Of a stretch of DNA of 64,000 nt, positions 8,887 to 17,848 are shown piece by piece. The DNA lies in the NCBI GenBank assembly GCA_035633115.1, contig DASQFN010000047.1, positions 434,001 to 498,000 on the forward strand, given 5' to 3'. Within the stretch, counting starts at the first letter, position 1, and every line of letters starts with the position of its first letter. A program made the position numbers and the translations under genes. The notes under the pieces were generated by a model that had not been told where the DNA came from, made no database searches, and was given only the letters and a program-made list of their open reading frames with translations. The stretch comes from Gemmatimonadaceae bacterium (GTDB taxonomy: Bacteria; Gemmatimonadota; Gemmatimonadetes; Gemmatimonadales; Gemmatimonadaceae).

Positions 8887-9805
8887 CGCGACAGTCGAGC
8901 TCTCCGATGAGCTGTCACGCGCCTTCCATCTGGAGGGCTTCCACGATTTTCTCGCCGTGGAGAAGGGGGCCTCGGCGCGCACCGACGAAGCATACCTGCG
9001 TGACCTCGCTCGGTTCGCGACGTTTGCGCGGCTGAAGGGCGCGAGTGCGCCAAGCAATGTCGGCGCAAAGACTCTCCGCGAGTACGTCTATCATCTGAAG
9101 GATCTCGGACTCGCTCCGTCATCGATTCGGCGCAACGTCTCGGCCGTTCGGAGCTACTTCCGCTTCATGCTCGATGAGGGTCATCTCGTGCGCGATCCGA
9201 GCGAGAGGCTGGAGACGCCGAAGCGTTGGCGAACGCTGCCCGAAGTCCTGACGGTGCAGGAGGTGGAGAGTCTCATCGCGGCGCCGTCGCTGGACGAGCC
9301 GCTGGCCTTTCGCGACCGGGCAATGCTCGAGCTCGCTTACGGGGCCGGGCTCAGAGTCTCGGAATGGATCACCGTGGGAGTACGCGATGTCCTGATGGAC
9401 GAGCGGCTGGTCCGCGTGTTCGGCAAGGGCGGCAAGGAGCGGGTTGTTCCTATCGGTCGGAAGGCGATTGGAGCGGTCGCTATCTACACGCGCGAGCTCA
9501 GGCCAAAAATCGAGCGCGGAAAAGGGAAGGGGATTCTGTTCCTCAACTCGAAGGGAGAGCCGTTGTCGCGGATGGGAGCGTGGAAGATTCTTCGCAAGTA
9601 CGTCGATCAGGCAGGCATCACGAAGCGTGTGTCTCCGCACACTCTCCGCCATTCGTTTGCAACTCACCTTCTCGAAGGTGGCGCTGACCTTCGTGCGGTG
9701 CAGGAGATGCTTGGGCATGCCGATATTTCGACAACGCAGATTTACACGCACGTCGACCGTGAATATCTGCGCACCGTTCACCGTCAATTTCATCCACGCG
9801 CGTGA
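8876..9805 (+). CDS. xerD: Tyrosine recombinase XerD/XerC type
   Basis: 309 aa, the normal Xer length. Core residues are complete: Arg160 in GAGLRVSEW, a Lys in GKGGKERVVP (184/187), His255 and Arg258 in HTLRHSFATH, His281 and the nucleophile Tyr290 in GHADISTTQIYTH. An N-terminal SAM-like core-binding domain occupies residues ~18-110. The start is a TTG overlapping dedA; an internal start is possible. Housekeeping context argues for chromosome-dimer resolution at dif rather than a mobile integrase. XerC and XerD cannot be told apart by eye here. Confidence 0.9.
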   Translation: MSRSATVELSDELSRAFHLEGFHDFLAVEKGASARTDEAYLRDLARFATFARLKGASAPSNVGAKTLREYVYHLKDLGLAPSSIRRNVSAVRSYFRFMLDEGHLVRDPSERLETPKRWRTLPEVLTVQEVESLIAAPSLDEPLAFRDRAMLELAYGAGLRVSEWITVGVRDVLMDERLVRVFGKGGKERVVPIGRKAIGAVAIYTRELRPKIERGKGKGILFLNSKGEPLSRMGAWKILRKYVDQAGITKRVSPHTLRHSFATHLLEGGADLRAVQEMLGHADISTTQIYTHVDREYLRTVHRQFHPRA

Positions 9806-10377
9806 TACTTGTAATCGACAACTACGATTCTTTCACCTATAACCTGGTGCAGTATCTCGGGGAGCTCGGTGCAGAGCCCGTGGTTCGGCGCAACGACGAA
9901 ATGACGGTCGACGACGTGGAGTCGCTGAGTCCACAGGCGATCGTGATCTCGCCAGGTCCCGGAAAACCGGCCGACGCCGGGATAACCGTGCCCCTCGTGC
10001 AGCGGTGGGGGAGCTCGATCCCCATGCTGGGTGTGTGCCTCGGTCATCAGGCAATTGCGGAGGCGTATGGCGGCAACGTGGTACCTGCACCGCGGCTGAT
10101 GCATGGGAAGACATCCTCGATTCTGCACGAGCGTAAAGCACTGTTTCACGGCATGCCTTCGCCGTTACAGGTAATGCGCTATCATTCTCTCATCGTCGAG
10201 CGCGAGTCGCTGCCGGGGAGCCTCGAGGTGATTGCCTGGAGTGAGGATGACCATTCCGAGATCCATGCCGTGCGGCATCTGGAGCATCCAGTCTGGGGCG
10301 TTCAGTTCCATCCAGAATCGGTGATGACCGACCACGGCAAGGACCTTATCAAAAACTTTCTTTCACTGGCAGGATGA
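9802..10377 (+). CDS. Glutamine amidotransferase, anthranilate / aminodeoxychorismate synthase component II
   Basis: 191 aa class I glutamine amidotransferase (PabA/TrpG type). It releases ammonia from glutamine for a chorismate-using synthase subunit. The N-terminus ILVIDNYDSFTYNLVQYL, catalytic Cys in MLGVCLGHQAI and the closing GVQFHPESV His-Glu pair are all present. No trpE or pabB partner is near, so whether it serves folate, tryptophan or both cannot be decided. The GTG start overlaps the xerD stop. Confidence 0.93.
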   Translation: MILVIDNYDSFTYNLVQYLGELGAEPVVRRNDEMTVDDVESLSPQAIVISPGPGKPADAGITVPLVQRWGSSIPMLGVCLGHQAIAEAYGGNVVPAPRLMHGKTSSILHERKALFHGMPSPLQVMRYHSLIVERESLPGSLEVIAWSEDDHSEIHAVRHLEHPVWGVQFHPESVMTDHGKDLIKNFLSLAG

Positions 10378-11606
10378 TCCACTCCAAATTGCGCACCCGC
10401 ATTACCAAGCCGCTGTTTTTCGCCGCGGCTTTTGCATTGGCGGCCCCGCTGGCAGCGCAGGGGACCACGCCGGGCCAGGCCGCAGACACGAGTTACGTCG
10501 AGTACCGCGAGAGTCCGATATCGCTCCCCCAGGGAATTGGCGTCCGCGTTCCGATGTACAATCGAGTCGATGGTCTCGTAATCCCGTGGGGCCCCTTGAT
10601 CTCGCTTGCGAACGACCGCATTCGCGTCGACCCAACGGTTACGTATCGCTCGCACATCGGGAAGTTCGACCCGTTCGTCAGAGTTCAGATTGCTCCGATG
10701 GCTGGAACGCGGGTCGAGATCGCGGGCGGCCGAGGGACGTTCACCAATGATGCATGGATTCGATCAGATCTTGTGAACTCCCTCGCCGCGCTTGCGGTGG
10801 GCAGCGACGCCAGGAACTATTTTCGGGCCGATCGGGGTTGGGCGACCGTCGCGCACGATTTCGTGGCGAACGCCATCGTGTTCACTCCATCGATTGGAGT
10901 GCAGACCGAGAACGACTGGTCTACCGGCTCGCCAGTGCGCCATACGAATGCACCGTGGAGCCTGCTGAACGAAAGTGATTCGCTGAAGTTGCGGCGGCCC
11001 AACCCGGCCATTGTGGAGGGCCACGTCAGCTCGATACTTGGCAGGTTGAAGACGGATTATGAGCGGGAGGACGTAAAGGCGAATCTCGATGTTGGAGTGG
11101 AGCACGCGTTTGACGGTCCCCCATCGTCGTACGTAAGTGGTAACCGCTCCGTGTCCAATATTGACGGCGACTTCACGCAGTTTACGATTGGAAGCAAAGC
11201 GTCCTTTCTGACGTTCGGAGAGCAGAGTTTTGCGTTTCGTGGCCACGCTCTGTTTATGGCTGGAGCGTCGGCACCTGCGCAACGGTATGGCTACCTCGGC
11301 GGAGCGGGTACGCTTGCAACGGTCGATCTTATCGCACTCGGTGGCGACAGGCTCGTGTTCGTCGAGGGTGAATACTCGATTCCTATCCCGCGGGTCCAGC
11401 TGCCACTGGTGGGCAATCCAATCGTAAGCCTCCGCTACGCCACCGGATCGGCTGGTGTGGCGGAGCTACCGGAATTCATTCAGAACATCGGAGTCGGCGC
11501 GGGAGTGCGCTTTCTGAAAGTCGAGTATCACATCGATCCGAACTACAATGAGACTCCTTTCACGCATAAAACCGCGTTCTCGGTCAGTTTGTCGCTATCG
11601 CTGTAA
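10374..11606 (+). CDS. Predicted outer-membrane beta-barrel protein, unknown function
   Basis: 410 aa. An N-terminal signal peptide (basic start, hydrophobic LFFAAAFALAAPLA, cleavage after AQG) points to export. The mature part is rich in alternating hydrophobic/polar strands and ends in FSVSLSLSL, a terminal beta-strand like the signal read by the Bam complex. The last ~150 residues (GYLGGAGTLATVDL..., LVFVEGEYSIPIP) resemble the strand pattern of surface-antigen barrels, but there are no POTRA repeats. The start overlaps the amidotransferase stop (ATGA). I do not recognise a specific family. Confidence 0.6.
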   Translation: MIHSKLRTRITKPLFFAAAFALAAPLAAQGTTPGQAADTSYVEYRESPISLPQGIGVRVPMYNRVDGLVIPWGPLISLANDRIRVDPTVTYRSHIGKFDPFVRVQIAPMAGTRVEIAGGRGTFTNDAWIRSDLVNSLAALAVGSDARNYFRADRGWATVAHDFVANAIVFTPSIGVQTENDWSTGSPVRHTNAPWSLLNESDSLKLRRPNPAIVEGHVSSILGRLKTDYEREDVKANLDVGVEHAFDGPPSSYVSGNRSVSNIDGDFTQFTIGSKASFLTFGEQSFAFRGHALFMAGASAPAQRYGYLGGAGTLATVDLIALGGDRLVFVEGEYSIPIPRVQLPLVGNPIVSLRYATGSAGVAELPEFIQNIGVGAGVRFLKVEYHIDPNYNETPFTHKTAFSVSLSLSL

Positions 11607-11626
11607 ACTCTGACGCGCGGTTTTGT

Positions 11627-11655
11627 TTGCTCGTCGCGACTGAAAGGTCTATATT
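11627..11655 (+). promoter_or_regulatory. Possible promoter of the Kdo/Lpt run
   Basis: A TATATT box at 11650-11655 lies exactly 17 bases after TTGCTC (11627-11632), in the 94-base gap before kdsB. This is the only real gap between 8.3 and 27.6 kb, so a promoter here would drive the long kdsB-to-dapF run. The -10 matches five of six bases of the consensus; the -35 matches three. Confidence 0.45.
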
Positions 11656-11700
11656 CAATGGCGTGACTTTTGCATCCGGCCGCGCGAATTTGGATGGTGG

Positions 11701-12453
11701 GTGAGGACGCTAGTGGTGATTCCGGCGCGCCTCGCAGCGGTGAGACTCCCCCGCAAACCGCTCCGCCTCCTCGCCGGCGTCCCACTCATCGTCAGAGTGT
11801 GGCAGCGCGTCTCCGCAATGAAGATCGCCGACGCTTGCGTAGTCGCTACTGACAGCGAGGAAGTAGCAGAGGCGGCGCGCGATGCCGGCGCTGAGTGCGT
11901 CATGACGAGCAGCTCGCACCAGTCCGGCACCGAGCGAGTAGCAGAAGTCGCGCGGCAGCCGGCGTTCGCGCGCTGCACGACTTTGGTGAACGTGCAGGGG
12001 GATGAGCCGTTTATCGGACGAGGCGCCGTGGACGGAGCAGCAAGAATGGTCTCGTCCGGAGCTTTTCCACTTGGAACCGCGGCTTCGCGCGCTTCGTGGG
12101 AGATCGCCGAGAATCCCAGCATCGTGAAGGTCGTTTGCGCCGACGATTCGAGGGCGATGTATTTCTCGCGCGCCGCAATACCATTTCCAAGAGATGGCGC
12201 TGGATCTGCCACAATTCAGCCGTTACAGCATATCGGAGTATACGCCTACTCGCGTGACGCTCTCGAGAAATGGGTCGCTCTTCCTCCGCACGAGCTGGAG
12301 GTAACCGAGCGACTCGAGCAGCTGAGGCCGCTTGCCGCCGGAATCCCGATGGGAGTTGCGATCGTCGACGAGCCACCGGCCGCGGGAATAGACACCGAGG
12401 ACGACTTGAGCCGCGCCAATGCGCGGTGGGACGCTTTCATCGCGGGACAATAG
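11701..12453 (+). CDS. kdsB: 3-deoxy-manno-octulosonate cytidylyltransferase (CMP-Kdo synthetase)
   Basis: 250 aa. Activates Kdo with CTP for transfer to lipid A. The N-terminal IPARLAAVRLPRKPL segment, the VATDSEEV block and NVQGDEPFI motif are diagnostic. Its GTG start follows a 94-base gap. The next gene is CTP synthase, then kdsA and kdsD, so CTP and Kdo supply are grouped. All expected family motifs are intact. Confidence 0.95.
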   Translation: MRTLVVIPARLAAVRLPRKPLRLLAGVPLIVRVWQRVSAMKIADACVVATDSEEVAEAARDAGAECVMTSSSHQSGTERVAEVARQPAFARCTTLVNVQGDEPFIGRGAVDGAARMVSSGAFPLGTAASRASWEIAENPSIVKVVCADDSRAMYFSRAAIPFPRDGAGSATIQPLQHIGVYAYSRDALEKWVALPPHELEVTERLEQLRPLAAGIPMGVAIVDEPPAAGIDTEDDLSRANARWDAFIAGQ

Positions 12454-12456
12454 AGC

Positions 12457-14121
12457 ATGCAGCTGAATCCGAGTCAACAGACACGGTACATCTTCGTCAC
12501 CGGAGGCGTCGTCTCGTCCCTCGGCAAGGGAATCGCTGCGGCGTCGATCGGCAGGCTGCTCGTCGAGCGCGGGATGCGCGTGACGATAATGAAGTTCGAT
12601 CCATACCTGAACGTGGATCCGGGAACGATGTCTCCGTTTCAGCACGGAGAGGTGTTCGTCACCGACGACGGGGCGGAGACCGATCTGGATCTCGGACATT
12701 ACGAGCGTTTCATCGACCGGTCGCTGGCTCAGGCCAACAACGTCACAACCGGCCGGATTTATCTGAACGTCATCACGAAAGAGCGGCGTGGAGAGTACTT
12801 AGGCTCGACAGTGCAAGTGATTCCTCACGTCACGGATGAGATAAAGGCCGCGATGAAGCGGCTTGCTCCGGAGAGCGACGTCGTAATCATCGAGATAGGT
12901 GGAACAGTCGGTGACATCGAGTCGCTGCCGTTCCTGGAGGCGATTCGTCAGTTTCGACACGAGATCGGTCGCGAGAACGCAATCTTCATTCACCTCACGC
13001 TCGTTCCGTTCATCGCCGCCGCCGGCGAGGTAAAAACAAAGCCTACGCAGCATTCGGTTCGAGAGCTGATGGAAATCGGAATTCAGCCCGACATACTCAT
13101 CTGTCGCAGCGAGCGCGCCCTATCCGAGGAAGTGAAGCGGAAGATCGCGCTCTTCTGCAACGTCGAGTTCGGTGCAGTGGTCGAAAGCCGCGATGCGCCG
13201 ACGATCTACCAGATCCCGCTCGATTTCCACGAACAGGGTCTCGATGAGCGCGTGATGTACCGCCTGGGTCTGCTCGGCCGCAAAGCGCCCGATCTCTCTC
13301 GTTGGCGGCGGATGGTTCAAAGCATTGTCGATCCCACGAGCCGGGTGAAAATCGCCGTGATCGGCAAGTACACTGAGCTCGTCGACTCGTACAAGAGCGT
13401 TCAGGAAGCGCTGATTCACGGCGGAATTGCCAACGACGTGGGCGTGGACATCTCCTGGCTGGCGAGTGACATGTTCACCGACCGCGCGCGCACTCGGGAG
13501 CTGCTGGCGGATTTTCACGGCGTTCTGGTTCCCGGTGGCTTCGGCGTACGCGGCGTTGAAGGTATGCTCGAGGCGATTCGCTACGCGCGCGAGTCAGGGC
13601 TGCCGTTCTTCGGCATCTGTCTTGGCATGCAGAGCGCGATCATCGAGTTCGCACGGAATGTGATCGGGCTCGACGACAGCCACTCCAGCGAATTCGCTCC
13701 GGAGTGCGCCGATCCGGTGATCTCACTCATGGAATCTCAGCAGCATCTGACGGATATGGGTGGAACGATGCGGCTCGGCGCCTACCCGTGCAGGCTGGGC
13801 GTCGGCACTCGCGCCGCGACCATCTATGGTGTTCCGCAGGTCAGCGAGCGGCATCGGCACCGATATGAGGTTTCCAACGCTTATCGCGACCGATTCGTCG
13901 AGCATGGTCTCACCTTGAGCGGACTGTCGCCGGACGGATCGCTTGTCGAAATCGTCGAGCTTCAGACGCACCCGTGGTTCATCGGCTGCCAGTTCCATCC
14001 AGAGCTTCAGTCCCGTCCAACCCGGCCGCATCCACTGTTCGCCAGCTTCATAGCCGCAGCGACCGAGGCCAGAAAAGCCCGCACCGAGCGGCGCCGCGCA
14101 GTGCTCGAGACAGCGGAATAG
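12457..14121 (+). CDS. pyrG: CTP synthase
   Basis: 554 aa, full length. Aminates UTP to CTP using glutamine. The N-terminal amidoligase shows the P-loop region [17 protein letters not shown] and the [15 protein letters not shown] block. The C-terminal glutamine amidotransferase shows the nucleophile in FFGICLGMQ and the His-Glu pair in [12 protein letters not shown]. It sits between kdsB (a CTP user) and kdsA. The kdsA GTG begins on the very next base after its stop. Confidence 0.97.
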   Translation: MQLNPSQQTRYIFVTGGVVSSLGKGIAAASIGRLLVERGMRVTIMKFDPYLNVDPGTMSPFQHGEVFVTDDGAETDLDLGHYERFIDRSLAQANNVTTGRIYLNVITKERRGEYLGSTVQVIPHVTDEIKAAMKRLAPESDVVIIEIGGTVGDIESLPFLEAIRQFRHEIGRENAIFIHLTLVPFIAAAGEVKTKPTQHSVRELMEIGIQPDILICRSERALSEEVKRKIALFCNVEFGAVVESRDAPTIYQIPLDFHEQGLDERVMYRLGLLGRKAPDLSRWRRMVQSIVDPTSRVKIAVIGKYTELVDSYKSVQEALIHGGIANDVGVDISWLASDMFTDRARTRELLADFHGVLVPGGFGVRGVEGMLEAIRYARESGLPFFGICLGMQSAIIEFARNVIGLDDSHSSEFAPECADPVISLMESQQHLTDMGGTMRLGAYPCRLGVGTRAATIYGVPQVSERHRHRYEVSNAYRDRFVEHGLTLSGLSPDGSLVEIVELQTHPWFIGCQFHPELQSRPTRPHPLFASFIAAATEARKARTERRRAVLETAE

Positions 14122-14952
14122 GTGGACCCGCTCTTCCCGCCGGACCGGCTGTTCGTCATCGCCGGTCCTTGTGTCGTCGAAGACGATGCGCTCAACATGC
14201 GCGTCGCCACAGAGCTGGCGCGCCTCCAGTCAGGTGTGCCGGGTGGAATCGTCTTCAAGGCGAGCTTCGACAAGGCGAACAGATCGAACGCGGACGCCGC
14301 TCGCGGCCCGGGGACAGATCGCGGTCTGGACGCGCTCGGGCGCGTGCGCGCGGAGACAGGTTTGCGCGTCCTGACCGACGTGCATCTTCCCGACCAATGC
14401 TCACGCGTCGCCGAGGTCGTGGACGCGCTGCAGATTCCGGCCTTTCTCTGCCGTCAGACTGATCTGCTGCATGCTGCGGGGGCTACTGGCAGGCCCGTCA
14501 ACGTGAAGAAGGGCCAATGGCTTCATCCCGAAGCTATGCGAGGCGCTGTCGACAAGGTTCGTGGAGCACGGCCGGCCAGCGGCGCGGCCTTAGGCGTTAG
14601 CGACGAGATCGCGGTGACGGAGCGCGGGACGTTCTTCGGCTACGGCGATCTCGTCGTTGACATGCGGTCTTTCACGAGATTGCGCGAAACCTGCGAAGTA
14701 CCGGTCATCTTCGACGCCACACACAGTGTTCAGCGTCCCGGCCTGGGCGCCGGCGGCTCAAGCGGCGGGACGAGGGAGTTCATTCCTCATCTCGCGATGG
14801 CTGCTGTAGCGGCAGGCGCGCAGGGGATCTTCATCGAGACCCACCCGGACCCGGACAACGCTCCGAGTGACGGGCCGAATATGTTGCCGCTCTCCGATCT
14901 CGAGCGACTTCTCGAGCGAATCGTTGGAATCTGGGAAAGGGCTCAGCCGTGA
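14122..14952 (+). CDS. kdsA: 3-deoxy-8-phosphooctulonate synthase
   Basis: 276 aa. Condenses arabinose-5-phosphate with PEP to Kdo-8-phosphate. Family blocks IAGPCVVEDD, FKASFDKANRSN, VNVKKGQWLHPEAM and the FDATHSVQRPG segment are all visible. GTG start immediately after pyrG; the stop overlaps kdsD (GTGA). Substrate arabinose-5-phosphate is made by the next gene. Whether this is the metal-dependent or independent class is not obvious by eye. Confidence 0.95.
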   Translation: MDPLFPPDRLFVIAGPCVVEDDALNMRVATELARLQSGVPGGIVFKASFDKANRSNADAARGPGTDRGLDALGRVRAETGLRVLTDVHLPDQCSRVAEVVDALQIPAFLCRQTDLLHAAGATGRPVNVKKGQWLHPEAMRGAVDKVRGARPASGAALGVSDEIAVTERGTFFGYGDLVVDMRSFTRLRETCEVPVIFDATHSVQRPGLGAGGSSGGTREFIPHLAMAAVAAGAQGIFIETHPDPDNAPSDGPNMLPLSDLERLLERIVGIWERAQP

Positions 14953-15917
14953 AACAGTCAGAGATCCTCGAGCGTGGGCGTCGGGTCATCCGCATGGAGA
15001 GGGAGGCGCTCGCCGAAACGGAGAAGCGACTCGGCGAAGACTTCGCGCGCGCTGTCGAGGCGCTCGCGAAATCGACCGGTCGAGCGATCGTCGCTGGAGT
15101 CGGAAAGTCCGGGCTCATCGGGAGAAAGATCGCTGCGACGCTGACCTCCACCGGCACCCCGGCAACCTTCCTTCACCCGGCAGAGAGCCTGCACGGCGAC
15201 CTGGGAATCGTCGGCGCGTCCGACGTCGCAATTCTGATTTCAAAGAGCGGCGAGTCGCATGAGATGGTCGATCTTCTCGATCACCTCAAGCGCCTTGGAG
15301 TTTGCACGATCGCGATCACCGGCAACGATGGGTCGACTCTTGCCAAGCACACTGACATTCACCTGGACGGGTGGGTCAGCGAAGAAGCATGCGTCCATGA
15401 TCTGGCGCCAACTACCAGCACCACGGTGGCACTGGCGCTCGGCGATGCGCTGGCGGTCGCGCTGCTCGAGCAAAAGGGGTTCAACGCCAACGATTTTGCC
15501 CGGCTCCATCCGGGCGGTGCCCTTGGCCGCAGGCTCCTGACCAAAGTGCGTGACGTAATGGTCACTGGGAAGCTCGTGCCGGCGCTTCCGGCGTCCGCGA
15601 CCATGCGTGAGGCAGTGGTCCAGTTGGCGGAAAAACGCGGAATTGCCGTGATTACGGGGGAGCAAGACGACGTGCTCGGGGTTATCACTTCGGGGGACCT
15701 GACGCGTCTGATGGAGCGGGAAGAGAACGTCTTTCCGATCACGGTCACCGAGGTCATGACCGCGAAGCCGAAATTGGCTGAGGCCGACGAGCTCGCCAGC
15801 GCGGTTGTGTACCGAATGGAGCAGCACGGAATAATCTCGATGCCCGTGGTCGAGAGCGACCGCCGGCTTGTCGGCGTCGTTCATCTGCATGACCTGATGC
15901 GGGCGGGAGTGGTATGA
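14949..15917 (+). CDS. kdsD: Arabinose-5-phosphate isomerase (KpsF/KdsD family)
   Basis: 322 aa. Interconverts ribulose-5-phosphate and arabinose-5-phosphate, the precursor of Kdo. An SIS sugar-isomerase domain covers residues ~35-170 (GVGKSGLIGRKIAATL, HPAESLHGDLG), followed by a pair of CBS domains in ~205-320. The GTG start overlaps kdsA by four bases and its own stop overlaps lptC (ATGA). No separate KdsC phosphatase is visible next door, unlike in Enterobacteria. Confidence 0.95.
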   Translation: MKQSEILERGRRVIRMEREALAETEKRLGEDFARAVEALAKSTGRAIVAGVGKSGLIGRKIAATLTSTGTPATFLHPAESLHGDLGIVGASDVAILISKSGESHEMVDLLDHLKRLGVCTIAITGNDGSTLAKHTDIHLDGWVSEEACVHDLAPTTSTTVALALGDALAVALLEQKGFNANDFARLHPGGALGRRLLTKVRDVMVTGKLVPALPASATMREAVVQLAEKRGIAVITGEQDDVLGVITSGDLTRLMEREENVFPITVTEVMTAKPKLAEADELASAVVYRMEQHGIISMPVVESDRRLVGVVHLHDLMRAGVV

Positions 15918-16471
15918 AGCCAATGGAACTCATCGTTGCAGCAATACTGTTTGCCGCCGGCGTGCTTATCGGTTGTGACGACAAGGCGCAGCCGCCTGTG
16001 GTCGGCGGGTCGCCGCTTGTCGACTCCGCTGACCAGGTGGGATTCAAGGTTCGGTTCAAGCTGAACGATCAGGGCTTGTCACGGGCCGAGCTCGAGGCCG
16101 ACACGGCCTTTTTCTTCGACGACAACACGCGGGTAGAGCTTCGCAATATCGGCCTGACGTTCTTCACTACCACCGGAGCTCGCGACGCCTATCTCACATC
16201 GCGGCGGGGAACGTACCTGAGCCGCACAGGAAACATGACCGCGCGGGACAGCGTCGTCGTCGTCACCGAGGAGGGCCGTCGCCTCGAGAGTCAGGAGCTC
16301 AAGTACGATCAGGTGGCCAATGAGATCTCGAGCGACAGCGCCTTCGTGATGACTGAGCCCGGCCGAAGCGTGGCAGGAATCGGCTTTCGATCCGATCCAA
16401 ACATGCAGAACGTCCGTATCCTGAAGACGAGGAGCGGGACGACCGGCACTATCCTGCTTCCTGATCAGTGA
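15914..16471 (+). CDS. lptC: LPS export protein LptC
   Basis: 185 aa. The N-terminal hydrophobic stretch ends in a possible lipobox (LIGC, Cys21), so this copy may be lipid-anchored instead of the single-span form of E. coli. The rest is an OstA-like beta-jellyroll with a repeated T...D/N pattern (TSRRGTYLSRTGNMTARDSV). LptC bridges the LptBFG pump and the LptA bridge in the periplasm. The call depends partly on position between kdsD and the LptA and LptB genes. Confidence 0.82.
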   Translation: MKPMELIVAAILFAAGVLIGCDDKAQPPVVGGSPLVDSADQVGFKVRFKLNDQGLSRAELEADTAFFFDDNTRVELRNIGLTFFTTTGARDAYLTSRRGTYLSRTGNMTARDSVVVVTEEGRRLESQELKYDQVANEISSDSAFVMTEPGRSVAGIGFRSDPNMQNVRILKTRSGTTGTILLPDQ

Positions 16472-17844
16472 GAACTCGCCTCACCGCGGTTCTTGGATTC
16501 GCGTGCGTTGCCGCTCCGTCGGCACTCCTGGCGCAGACGCAGCGCGAGTGCGTGCTCGACTATGAGTCGCCGACGGGAAACACACGCACTACCGCTGTCC
16601 AGCTCCCAAGCGGCAGGTACAACATTTTGCAGGGCGGTGGCGTACTGTACCGCTGCCGCGGACAGGACAATACCATCATCGCCGACAGCTCCGAGTACTT
16701 CGGCGATCAGAGTGTCCTCTATCTCATCGGACACGTCCACTATCGCGAGACGAAGGCGAACGTGGACTCCGACAAAATGACATATTACCAGCTCGAGGAC
16801 CGGTTGCGCGCGGAAGGGAACGTGAATGTAGCGCTGCAGAGCGGTACCACGATGCGCGGACCAGTCGTCGACTATTACCGCTCAACTGCGTCGAGACCGC
16901 TGGCGAAGGCAGTGGCGACCGGGCATCCGACGATGAAGCTCGTCGAGCGGACCAACAGCGGGCGGCCGGCAGCGCCAGTCGACGTGGTCGCGAACCAGAT
17001 CGTCTCAGAGGGAGAGAACCTCGTGTTCGCGTCGGGCGCAGTTGTGATCACACGCCCGGACGTGATAGCAAAGGGTGACTCGGCTTTTCTCGACAGCCGG
17101 CGGGAGTTCGCGCGGCTGATGCGCTCACCATCGGTCGTAAGCAAGGGAGAGAGGCCGTTCACGCTGCGTGGCGGAGTGATCGATCTGTTTTCCACCAATC
17201 GCGTTCTGCAGGAAGTGATCGCCGCCCCGGATGGTCATGCCCTCAGTCAGGATCTCGAGTTGGTTGCCGACACCGTCGATCTCAAACTGAAAGACGACAA
17301 GCTGGAGGAGGTTATCGCCTGGGGGAAAAAGCGAGCGCGAGCCATTTCGCCGGATCGCGAGATCACAGCTGATTCGATCGATGTCATCATGCCCGGGCAA
17401 CGTGTGCGCGAAGTCAGAGCGGTACGCAATGCGTACGCGAGCAGCCATCCGGATACGGTTCACGTCGTCTCGACCGAGCGCGACTGGATGCGCGGGGACA
17501 CCATCATCGCTCAGTTCGACAGCCTTGCAGCGAACGACACTACGACAAGGCCGCAGCCGCGGCGAATCGTGGCAACCGGGAACGCGACGTCGTTTCACCA
17601 GCTCGCCGCCGATACCCGCGTGCGCACGCTGCCCAACATCAACTACGTGAAAGGCAAAGTCATCACTGTGCTCTTCGCCAACCGGGAAGTCACGCGGGTC
17701 GAAGTGTTCGAGCAGGCGTCCGGAGTGTACATAGAGCCACTGCCTTCGGCCGTGCCGGTTACCCCGGCCGCAGGTAGCGCATCTCCCGGCGCTGGCCGCG
17801 CCACTCCGCCGGCATCGAGCGTTACTCCCGGGCGTATCCGATAA
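16468..17844 (+). CDS. lptA: LptA/OstA-type periplasmic LPS transport protein, enlarged
   Basis: 458 aa, over twice the usual LptA size (~185 aa). A signal peptide (APSALLAQT) leads into repeated OstA-type strands: ADSSEYFGDQSVLYLIGHV, LRAEGNVNVALQSG, FASGAVVITRPDVIAKGDSA, and further repeats up to residue ~400, then a Pro/Ala-rich tail. Known LptA polymerises to bridge the periplasm; this longer version may hold two or more jellyrolls in one chain. Start GTG overlaps lptC. An LptD N-terminal-like role cannot be excluded, but no barrel follows. Confidence 0.75.
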   Translation: MRTRLTAVLGFACVAAPSALLAQTQRECVLDYESPTGNTRTTAVQLPSGRYNILQGGGVLYRCRGQDNTIIADSSEYFGDQSVLYLIGHVHYRETKANVDSDKMTYYQLEDRLRAEGNVNVALQSGTTMRGPVVDYYRSTASRPLAKAVATGHPTMKLVERTNSGRPAAPVDVVANQIVSEGENLVFASGAVVITRPDVIAKGDSAFLDSRREFARLMRSPSVVSKGERPFTLRGGVIDLFSTNRVLQEVIAAPDGHALSQDLELVADTVDLKLKDDKLEEVIAWGKKRARAISPDREITADSIDVIMPGQRVREVRAVRNAYASSHPDTVHVVSTERDWMRGDTIIAQFDSLAANDTTTRPQPRRIVATGNATSFHQLAADTRVRTLPNINYVKGKVITVLFANREVTRVEVFEQASGVYIEPLPSAVPVTPAAGSASPGAGRATPPASSVTPGRIR

Positions 17845-17848
17845 TCCA

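Noticed and set aside
8876-9805. Mobile-element integrase
   Set aside because: Length, motifs and housekeeping neighbours fit a Xer recombinase; no repeats or tRNA are near.
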